A stretch of DNA of 6,260 nt from an uncultured Verrucomicrobiota bacterium (GTDB lineage: Bacteria; Verrucomicrobiota; Verrucomicrobiia; Chthoniobacterales; SZAS-18): assembly GCA_937871685.1 (NCBI GenBank), contig CALMOL010000357.1, positions 1 to 6,260 on the forward strand, given 5' to 3'. The stretch's first letter is position 1, and each line of letters starts with the position of its first letter. Of this stretch, positions 1 through 5,343 are shown piece by piece. The position numbers were made by a program, and so were the translations under genes. The notes below the pieces were generated by a model. That model saw only the letters and a list, made by a program, of their open reading frames with translations, had not been told where the DNA came from and searched no databases.

Positions 1-380
1 ATGATGAAGAAGAGCCAGAGGAGGACCAAGCCATAGGCGAGGCCGCCGATCATTCCCGTGAGGCCATACAGCAGGCGGACGAAGCCGACGCTCTGGTGCT
101 CGGTCCGCTTGAAGAGCACGGCGCCGAGGATCACGACCGCAAGCCAGGTGGCGAATCCGGCCGCGAGGCGGCCGGCCAAGAACACGACGGCCTCCGGGTA
201 GCCCGCGAGAAAGGGCCGCAGGAGCGACGCGGCGGCGGCGCCGCCAAACCACGCGCCCGCCCAAGCCGCGGCGATGGCCCCGATGGAGATGGCGAGCCGC
301 GCCGGCCCCAGGCGCCAGCCGCGCCACAAGTGCCAGAGCAGCACGAGCGCGCTGAAAGCGTAGAGGGAGGGGGCGGACAC
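1..380 (-). CDS. CvpA-family inner-membrane protein, C-terminus outside the window
   Basis: About 126 residues are visible from a GTG start at 380; the reading frame is still open at position 1. The protein is strongly hydrophobic with roughly four membrane segments: around residues 7-17, 28-50, 64-90 and 103-126. Short basic or polar turns separate them (HLWRGWRLGPARL near residues 17-29 and KRTEHQ near 91-96). The Arg-Gly turn after the first helix and the glycine-rich last helix (RLLYGLTGMIGGLAYGL, 102-118) are typical of the CvpA/colicin V production family, whose molecular role is poorly defined. The frame stays open upstream of 380, but that stretch is the heptamer repeat, so GTG 380 is the best start. 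No clear Shine-Dalgarno is seen. It lies 131 bp downstream of nth on the same strand. It could instead be an unrelated small multipass protein; the membrane topology is more certain than the family. Confidence 0.65.
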   Translation of the reverse strand, partial: MSAPSLYAFSALVLLWHLWRGWRLGPARLAISIGAIAAAWAGAWFGGAAAASLLRPFLAGYPEAVVFLAGRLAAGFATWLAVVILGAVLFKRTEHQSVGFVRLLYGLTGMIGGLAYGLVLLWLFFI

Positions 381-389
381 GGGGGAGTG

Positions 390-504
390 TGAATCGTGAA
401 TCGTGAATCGTGAATCGTGAATTCTGCGGGGCCGGGTCCGCTCCTTAGCCTTCGGCCGACGCCGCCGCGTCAGCGACGATTCACCATCCTCGATTCACGA
501 TTTA
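390..504. repeat. Heptamer-repeat inverted element in the nth-cvpA gap
   Basis: The left part holds five tandem 7-bp units from 390 to 424: four exact TGAATCG and one TGAATTC. The right part holds four units in opposite orientation from 477 to 504: CGATTCA, CCATCCT, CGATTCA and CGATTTA. The 52 bp between them contain a GC hairpin at about 456-473 (arms GACGC and GCGTC around a 4-nt loop, extendable by a G.T and a G-C pair). The element ends 7 bp from the nth stop and 9 bp from the cvpA start, so it fills the gap. No protein is supported here: open frames across it merely read the 7-bp period (a peptide such as RFTIHDS). A T-run typical of an intrinsic terminator is absent. It resembles a MITE/REP-like or short-tandem-repeat (STRR-type) element. 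Confidence 0.8.
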
Positions 505-511
505 CCTCGGC

Positions 512-1201
512 TCACCTCGGCGAGACGACGCCGACCTGTCGGCACATCGCGAGCACCGGGCACGTGGAGCACTTCGGACGCAGGCCCGTGCAGATGTGCT
601 TGCCGAAGGGGACGAGGAGCCGGTTGATCTCGACCCAGAATTCCTCCGGCAGCACGGCGGCAAGCGCGGCGGTGGTTTTCTCGGGCGTGGAGGCCGCGAC
701 GTAGCCCCAGCGGTTCGTGACGCGGTGGACATGGATGTCCACGCCGATGCGGGGCTGGCCGCAGGCGATGCCGAGCACGAGGTTCGCGCACTTCGGGCCG
801 ACGCCGTGGAAGGAGAGGAGGGTCGCCTCGTCGCACGGCACCTCGCCGCCGAATTCCTCGCAGGCGCGGCGGGCGATGGCGCGGATCTGGCGCGCCTTTC
901 CCTCGTGAAAGGTCACGTTGGAGATGAGCGCGTCGATCTCCGCCTCGTCCAGCGCGGCCATCGCGGTCGGCGTGCGGGCGCGCCCGAGGAGCCGGCGGGC
1001 CGCCACGATGGACGCCTCGTCGTAGGTGCGGATGGAGAGGATGCACGCCACGAGCTGCTCGAAGGCGCTGCGGAAGCCGTCGTCTTCGTGGAGCTCGAAG
1101 AGGGCCGCCTTCGGGAAAGGCCGGATCACCTCGCGGATGGCGCGCACGGCGAGGTGGATGTCGAAGGGAGCCTTGGAGTCAGGCAGGGGCAGGCGGGCCA
1201 T
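512..1201 (-). CDS. nth: Endonuclease III, [4Fe-4S] HhH-GPD DNA glycosylase/AP lyase
   Basis: Predicted 229-residue base-excision repair enzyme that would remove oxidised pyrimidines and cut the abasic site by beta-elimination. The helix-hairpin-helix FHGVGPKCANLVL (131-143) carries the catalytic lysine K137, and GVDIHVHRV (153-161) carries the catalytic aspartate D155. The C-terminus has the full iron-sulfur loop C204-X6-C211-X2-C214-X5-C220. Length is close to the usual 210-230. The frame extends upstream to ATG 1252, but the extra 17 codons are encoded by the 9-bp repeat, so ATG 1201 is chosen; its ribosome-binding site is not obvious. The position aligned with the E. coli glutamine of LSAQATD is arginine here (LSIRTYD, R58). 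It sits between the kinase (70 bp upstream) and the CvpA-like gene. Family assignment is firm; exact base specificity is not visible. Confidence 0.93.
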   Translation of the reverse strand: MARLPLPDSKAPFDIHLAVRAIREVIRPFPKAALFELHEDDGFRSAFEQLVACILSIRTYDEASIVAARRLLGRARTPTAMAALDEAEIDALISNVTFHEGKARQIRAIARRACEEFGGEVPCDEATLLSFHGVGPKCANLVLGIACGQPRIGVDIHVHRVTNRWGYVAASTPEKTTAALAAVLPEEFWVEINRLLVPFGKHICTGLRPKCSTCPVLAMCRQVGVVSPR

Positions 1202-1225
1202 GCCGGGGAATCGCGCGGCCCTCAG

Positions 1226-1261
1226 GGGTCGTATGGGTCGTATATGACCCATGGGTCCTAT
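1226..1261. repeat. Nonamer direct repeat merging into palindromes in the kinase-nth gap
   Basis: Two perfect tandem copies of GGGTCGTAT (1226-1234 and 1235-1243) run into a 12-bp perfect palindrome, GACCCATGGGTC (1246-1257). The segment 1235-1250, GGGTCGTATATGACCC, is itself a 16-bp near-palindrome with a single G.T pair at its non-matching position. The whole element lies within the 70-bp gap, starting 11 bp from the kinase stop and ending 24 bp before the nth start in transcription order. It could fold into alternative hairpins in the mRNA or bind a dimeric protein. No T-run follows, so it is not a canonical intrinsic terminator. Function unknown. Confidence 0.75.
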
Positions 1262-1271
1262 CTGGGCCGTC

Positions 1272-2747
1272 TCACGGCACGAGCGTCAGCGCCTTCTCGT
1301 TCTCGATCATCACGCGCAACGCGCCTTCCCGCTCGGCGAGGATGCCCTCGGCGCGCACCTTCTTCCCGACAAAGGTGCGCAGGCGAGCCGTCGTGGCGTC
1401 TTTACGCACGTCGGCCTGCATGAAGACCAGCGAGAGGCTGGTGCGGTAGTCGTTTCCGAAGTTGAGGAAGCGCACGTTGCCGGTGCGGCTGTCGTTCTGG
1501 CCGACGAGCACGCCCTGGACCACCACGTTCTGGCCGAGGCGCTCGCGCAGGCCGACGAGGTCGGCGGCGTCGTAGATTTTGTTCGCCTCGTCCGGCCGCA
1601 GGATCGAGCCGACCGCCGCCGACTCGGGCGCGGCCGGTGCCGCGGGAACGACGCCGCGGAAGCGCGCCGAATCGGCCTCCGGCGAGGGTCCGGTCACGCG
1701 CGGATGGATGACGAGGAACCACAGGGCCGTGACGAGCGCGCCGGCCGCGATCGCGCCGCCCACCACCGCGGGCCGCATCGACGGGCGCGGCAGCGGCACC
1801 GGAGCCGTGGCAGACGTGGCCGCCTGCTCCAACTGCTGGAGCGCATCCGCCGCGGTCTGAAAGCGGTCGTCGGGCTTGAGCGCGAAGAGTTTCTCCACCC
1901 ATCCCGCCAACGTGGGCGGCAGGTCCGGCCGCAGCACGGCCAGCGAGGTGAAATGGTGCTGGAGATGCGCGTTCATCACCTCGGCCACGGTGTCGCCGCG
2001 GAAGGGGTTTTGCCGCGTGAGCGCGTAGTAGAAGAGGCAGCCGAGCGCGTAGAGGTCCGTGCGCTGGTCGAAGGGTTTCCCCTCGAATTGCTCGGGCGCC
2101 ATGAAGTGGATGGAGCCGAACACGGAGTTGTCGATCAGGCGCGTCTGCGTCTGCGGCTTCTCGGAAATCTTCGACAGGCCGAAGTCGAGGAGCTTCACCT
2201 GGAAGGTGCTCGTCGCGCCACCCCACTTGAGCATGAGGTTGCCCGGCTTGAGGTCGCGGTGGAGCATCCCGATGGCATGCGCGGCGGACAGCGCGTCGAG
2301 CGACTCACGCGCCAGGCGGAGGAAATCCGTGAGCGGGAAGGCCGCGCGCGAGGCGACGCTTTCCAGCGTCTCGCCCTCGACCAGCTCCATCACGACGTAG
2401 GGCCCCTGCGCGTCGCGGCCGAAGTCGTGGACGGTGACGATGTTCGGGTGCTGGAGCGCGGCGAGGTGCATGGCCTCCTTGCCCGCCGCTTCCTGCGCGA
2501 AGGCCGCGCCGGGACCCACGGTGAGGATGCGCTTGAGCGCCACGCGGCGGCGCAGGTGCCGGTCCCACGCGCGATACACCTCCCCCAGCCCGCCGACGGC
2601 CAGCAATTCGCCGATCTCATAGCGGGCCAGCGAGTCGTCGTTCGCCGCATTTGGCGGCGGGGCGGTCGTCTCGTCCGGCGCGCTCTCGCCAGCCAGCGGC
2701 GCCGCGGGTGGCACCACGGGCGTCGGATCGGGAGAGACGGGCGTCAT
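1272..2747 (-). CDS. Membrane Ser/Thr protein kinase with C-terminal OB-like domain
   Basis: 491-residue Hanks-type kinase. Residues 1-42 are a Pro/Ala-rich leader. The kinase domain spans about 43-308: glycine loop LAVGGLGEVY (49-58), ATP-binding K72 (VALKRI), alpha-C E91, catalytic loop HRDLKPGN (163-170) with D165 and N170, DFG (188-190), APE (217-219) and RTDLYALGCL (229-238). All catalytic residues are present, so it should be active; the first loop glycine is alanine (A50). One membrane helix follows at about 327-347, then a Pro/Ala linker. The C-terminal domain, about 385-491, includes VVVQGVLVGQNDSRTGNVRFLNFG and ends with beta-rich VRAEGILAEREGALRVMI. It looks like a nucleic-acid-type OB-fold domain and should lie outside the cytoplasm. 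No PASTA repeats are seen. The gene starts 73 bp after the M14 peptidase gene. Substrates are unknown. ATG 2747 is the first good start before the leader. Confidence 0.93.
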   Translation of the reverse strand: MTPVSPDPTPVVPPAAPLAGESAPDETTAPPPNAANDDSLARYEIGELLAVGGLGEVYRAWDRHLRRRVALKRILTVGPGAAFAQEAAGKEAMHLAALQHPNIVTVHDFGRDAQGPYVVMELVEGETLESVASRAAFPLTDFLRLARESLDALSAAHAIGMLHRDLKPGNLMLKWGGATSTFQVKLLDFGLSKISEKPQTQTRLIDNSVFGSIHFMAPEQFEGKPFDQRTDLYALGCLFYYALTRQNPFRGDTVAEVMNAHLQHHFTSLAVLRPDLPPTLAGWVEKLFALKPDDRFQTAADALQQLEQAATSATAPVPLPRPSMRPAVVGGAIAAGALVTALWFLVIHPRVTGPSPEADSARFRGVVPAAPAAPESAAVGSILRPDEANKIYDAADLVGLRERLGQNVVVQGVLVGQNDSRTGNVRFLNFGNDYRTSLSLVFMQADVRKDATTARLRTFVGKKVRAEGILAEREGALRVMIENEKALTLVP

Positions 2748-2820
2748 GCAGGGACGAAGGACCAGCTTTCGAGCAAGACCCCTGCCCCGGCAAACGAGAA
2801 AACCGTCGCCTGCCGCCGGC

Positions 2821-3621
2821 TTACTCTTCCAACGTCAGCGCCACCGCTTCCGCCAACGCGGCGGCGTGGGCCGCGGCGCGGCGGGGAAGCGAGTCCTCGG
2901 ACGGCGTCTCGATCGTGATCGAGCGGCGCGTGATTCCCTGGAAGGAAAGGTAGAGCGCCTCGGGGCACGAGCGGCGGAAGCGCTGGAGCGCCGCGTCGTT
3001 TAGATAGCGCCGAATCAGCCCGCCGCGCGCCCGGCGGCGCTCAATGGTGGGGCGCGGGTCCGGCGGAATCAGCCGGCCGGCCGCGGCCAGCATCCGCTCG
3101 CCCCAGCCGGACTCGCCGGGCGGCACCACCTCGTAGAGGTAGGTGCCGAGCGCATCGTAGTCCTCGTGGAGCATGAAGGCGGCGGAAAAGCTCCGTCCTT
3201 CCACGAGCGCCCGCACCTCGCGCACCGGCGAGAGGTCGCCGCGTTGGAACAGCCGGTTCAGGTCGCCGCCGCCCGCGTTCTCGCGGCGATTGTTGCGCAG
3301 GCCCCACGGGTTGAGGCACGGCAGGATCAGAAACGGGATTCCGCGCCGCTGGAGGTCGCGCATGCCGCCGTCCTGACCGGCCCAGCGGAGCAGGCCTTCG
3401 GTCGCCCCTGGCTCGTCGCCGTGGATGCCGGCGGAGAAATAGAGCGCGCGTCCTTTGCGATCCCGGCCCGGAAACTCCAGCGCAGGGACAGGCAGGCGAT
3501 CCGACTTCGCCACGATCCGCCAGTGCAGCCCGAGCTTGCGCGCCAGCCGGAGCCAGCGCGCGTGAAGCTCGCGCACGTCGTGCGCGCGGTGCGTGCGGAG
3601 GAGGATCTCGGTGGCGTCCAT
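2821..3621 (-). CDS. M14-family zinc carboxypeptidase-like enzyme (MpaA/AstE-like)
   Basis: 266-residue predicted metallopeptidase. Zinc ligands are H67 and E70 in GIHGDEPGATEG and H152 in FMLHEDYDALG. The substrate-binding arginine is R113 and the carboxylate-binding pair N122/R123 lies in DLNR. The general base is E238 in SITIETPSE. From NPWG (104) to DLNRLF the spacing equals that in E. coli MpaA as I recall it (NPDG to DLNRNF, 22 residues), which hydrolyses the gamma-D-Glu-mDAP bond of murein tripeptide. Succinylglutamate desuccinylase and aspartoacylase share the same core, so substrate is not proven. No signal peptide or membrane segment is seen, implying a cytoplasmic enzyme. The start ATG 3621 lies 7 bp after the mpl stop, so translational coupling is likely. 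A longer frame upstream exists only because it crosses mpl in another register. The 73 bp after its stop show no clear terminator. Confidence 0.87.
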   Translation of the reverse strand: MDATEILLRTHRAHDVRELHARWLRLARKLGLHWRIVAKSDRLPVPALEFPGRDRKGRALYFSAGIHGDEPGATEGLLRWAGQDGGMRDLQRRGIPFLILPCLNPWGLRNNRRENAGGGDLNRLFQRGDLSPVREVRALVEGRSFSAAFMLHEDYDALGTYLYEVVPPGESGWGERMLAAAGRLIPPDPRPTIERRRARGGLIRRYLNDAALQRFRRSCPEALYLSFQGITRRSITIETPSEDSLPRRAAAHAAALAEAVALTLEE

Positions 3622-3628
3622 TCGTGGG

Positions 3629-5026
3629 TCAGGCGGGAACGGGCACCCGCTCGCCGAGCGCGGCGAGGAGCTTGGCGTGGACGCCGTCGAAGCCGCCGTT
3701 GGAAAATACCACCACGACGTCGCCGGGCTGGGCGAACTCGGTCGCGCGGCGCACGACCTCGGCGGTGTCGGCGGCGTAGAACGCCTCGCGGCCGGCGGCG
3801 CGGATGTCCGCCACCACGCGCGCGGGATCGAGGCGGTCGTGCGCCGGGATCTGGTCGAGGCGCACCACCGGAGCGAGCACCGCGGCATCAGCCTGCGCGA
3901 GGGCGGCGGGCAGCGCCTGCTGGAAGACGCCGCGGCGCGTGGTGTTCGAGCGCGGCTCGAAGAGCGCCACGAGCCGCGCGCCCGGATGGCGCGCGCGCAG
4001 GCCGCGCAACGTTTCGGCGATGGCCGTCGGGTGGTGCCCGAAGTCATCGATCACCCGCACTCCCCCAGCTTGACCGCGCTCCTCCTGCCGGCGCTTCACC
4101 CCCTTGAACGACGCGAGCGCCGTGCGGATCTCTCCGGTGGGGAGTCCGGCGAAGCGCGCCGCCGCGGCGGCCACGGCGCAGTTGCGCACGTTGAACTCGC
4201 CGGCCAGCGGCGTGAAGAAGTTCTCGCCGAGCACGCGGAAGCTTGTCCCCTCGGGCGATCCTGCGATGGCGGTGATCCGCCCCTCGCCCTCCACGCCGAG
4301 GCCGACCGGCAGCACCGGCGTGAGCGCCGCCGAGACCGCGGCGCGCACGTTGGCATCATCGCCGTTCACCACGAGCAGGCCGTTTGCCGGCACGAGGCTC
4401 ACGAGGCGGCGGAAAGAGAGGACGATCTCGTCCACCGAGCTGAAGATGTCCGCGTGATCGAACTCCAGGTTGTTGATCACCACGCACTCCGGCAGGTAGT
4501 GAACGAACTTGGAGCGCTTGTCGAAGAACGCGGTGTCGTATTCGTCGCCTTCCAGGACGCAGAACTCCGACGCGGTGAAGCGCGCGCCCTCACCGAAATT
4601 GCCCGGCAGCCCGCCGATGACAAAGGACGGCGCCCGCCCGGCCGACTCGAGCATCCATGCAAGCAGCGAGGAAGTGGTGGTTTTCCCATGCGTGCCAGTG
4701 ACGACGAAGTTCCGCTTCCCGCGCAGGAAATGCCGGCGCAGCACCTCCGGGAGCGACTCGTAGGCGAGCCGGCGCGCGAGCACGGCCTCGACTTCGGGAT
4801 TGCCGCGCGACATGGCGTTGCCGACCACGACCACGGCAGCCGGATCGTCCGGCAGGTTTGCGGCGGCGAAAGGCGAGGCAATCGGGATGCCCCGCGCGGC
4901 GAGGAAGTCGGACATCGGGGGATACACCTTGTCGTCCGAGCCGGTGACATGGTGTCCCTGCGCGCGCAGGGCCGCGGCCACGGAGCCCATGAGGGTGCCG
5001 CAGACGCCGACGAAGTGAAATCGCAT
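3629..5026 (-). CDS. mpl: UDP-MurNAc:L-alanyl-gamma-D-glutamyl-mDAP ligase (murein recycling)
   Basis: 465-residue Mur ligase. It uses ATP to join the recycled tripeptide L-Ala-gamma-D-Glu-meso-DAP to UDP-MurNAc in the cytoplasm, bypassing MurC, MurD and MurE. The N-terminal Rossmann part begins MRFHFVGVCGTLMGS, followed by GSDDKVYPPMSD (29-40) and VGNAMSRGNPEVEAVL (68-83). The ATP loop is TGTHGKTTT (110-118). The segments GDEYDTAFFDKRSKFVHY (160-177), NNLEFDHADIF (185-195), DDFGHHPTAI (327-336), EPRSNT (357-362) and SNGGF (442-446) match E. coli Mpl much better than MurC. Length is near the E. coli 457. ATG 5026 is chosen because E. coli Mpl starts at the same residue. An in-frame extension of 100 codons to 5326 is open but is made of repeat DNA. 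It is the first gene of the minus-strand run. No confident promoter or Shine-Dalgarno is visible. Confidence 0.96.
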   Translation of the reverse strand: MRFHFVGVCGTLMGSVAAALRAQGHHVTGSDDKVYPPMSDFLAARGIPIASPFAAANLPDDPAAVVVVGNAMSRGNPEVEAVLARRLAYESLPEVLRRHFLRGKRNFVVTGTHGKTTTSSLLAWMLESAGRAPSFVIGGLPGNFGEGARFTASEFCVLEGDEYDTAFFDKRSKFVHYLPECVVINNLEFDHADIFSSVDEIVLSFRRLVSLVPANGLLVVNGDDANVRAAVSAALTPVLPVGLGVEGEGRITAIAGSPEGTSFRVLGENFFTPLAGEFNVRNCAVAAAAARFAGLPTGEIRTALASFKGVKRRQEERGQAGGVRVIDDFGHHPTAIAETLRGLRARHPGARLVALFEPRSNTTRRGVFQQALPAALAQADAAVLAPVVRLDQIPAHDRLDPARVVADIRAAGREAFYAADTAEVVRRATEFAQPGDVVVVFSNGGFDGVHAKLLAALGERVPVPA

Positions 5027-5072
5027 GGGCTTGGTTGGGGGGAAGAAAAACGGGGCGGAGCCTAGCACCGGA

Positions 5073-5181
5073 TTGCCCCCGCGCACCTTGGCTGTCTCGC
5101 TTCGCTCGGTTGCCCCGCGCACCTTGGCTGTCTCGCTTCGCTCGGTTGCCCCACGCACCCTGGCTTTCTCGCTTCGCTCGA
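5073..5181. repeat. Three 36-bp direct repeats upstream of mpl
   Basis: Head-to-tail copies lie at 5073-5109 (37 bp, one extra C in its C-run), 5110-5145 and 5146-5181. Each starts TTGCCCC and ends with the mirror-symmetric block CTCGCTTCGCTC. Copies 1 and 2 are otherwise identical; copy 3 has four substitutions. There are no spacers, so this is not a CRISPR array. Being 12 codons long, the unit keeps the mpl frame open on the minus strand (peptide ATERSETAKVRG), which creates a spurious N-terminal extension. The third copy passes directly into the heptamer element. Function is unknown; the near-identity of two copies suggests recent duplication. Confidence 0.85.
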
Positions 5182-5336
5182 TTGGGGATTGCGGATTGCG
5201 GATTGGCTGGCGCAGGGTGCCGGTGCTCCGCTTGCCACGGGCCATCGACCCTCCACAGATACGCCCGGTGATTCCGAGCGCGATCTCCAAGGGGGGTCCG
5301 TTTCCCTGTCGCCAGCCAATCTGCAATCCTCAATCT
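5179..5336. repeat. Heptamer element with long imperfect inverted repeats
   Basis: The left arm has four tandem 7-bp units at 5179-5206: CGATTGG, GGATTGC, GGATTGC and GGATTGG. The right arm has three inverted units at 5316-5336: CCAATCT, GCAATCC and TCAATCT. Segment 5186-5212 matches the reverse complement of 5310-5336 at 24 of 27 positions, including a perfect 13-bp block with core GATTGGCTGGC. The stem can continue inward with CAGGG (5213-5217) against CCCTG (5304-5308) past one unpaired T. The loop, about 86 bp, includes a small hairpin at 5239-5251. The right end is only 7 bp before the methyltransferase start, so the element forms that gene's leader. No transposase is encoded; it looks like a non-autonomous MITE/REP-like repeat. 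Confidence 0.85.
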
Positions 5337-5343
5337 GCCCTGC

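Larger units (their letters stand above)
5027..5343. other. Divergent intergenic region mpl / methyltransferase
   Basis: This 317-bp gap separates two genes transcribed away from each other, so it should hold both promoters. Most of it is occupied by the 36-bp repeat array and the heptamer inverted element listed separately. The only non-repeat stretches are about 5027-5072, next to mpl, and the loop of the element, about 5218-5303. The sequence directly before mpl (minus strand) is pyrimidine-rich, with a run of five T. No convincing -35/-10 pair or Shine-Dalgarno was identified for either gene. Confidence 0.6.

Noticed and set aside
1202..1252. Longer nth start at ATG 1252
   Set aside because: The added 17 residues (HIRPIRPLR-like) are the translation of the nonamer repeat; endonuclease III homology starts well after ATG 1201.
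2748..2820. Intrinsic terminator between the M14 and kinase genes
   Set aside because: Only a weak GCAGGG/CCCTGC pairing with a loop of about 26 nt and no T-run after it.
1251..2918. Long plus-strand open frame of 555 codons opposite the kinase
   Set aside because: It is the antisense shadow of a GC-rich gene: Arg/Ala/Gly/His-rich, with no recognisable motif, while the minus strand encodes a clear kinase.
3622..4047. N-terminal extension of the M14 gene into mpl
   Set aside because: It would overlap mpl in another frame with Arg/Ser-rich out-of-frame composition; M14 similarity fits a start at 3621.
3593..5065. Plus-strand open frame of 490 codons opposite mpl
   Set aside because: Antisense shadow of a well-conserved ligase, with no family features.
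5073..5181. CRISPR array
   Set aside because: Only three units, directly adjacent with no spacers, and no cas genes in view.
5027..5326. 100-codon in-frame N-terminal extension of mpl on the minus strand
   Set aside because: It is encoded by the 36-bp and heptamer repeats, is low-complexity, and lies outside Mpl homology, which begins exactly at ATG 5026.
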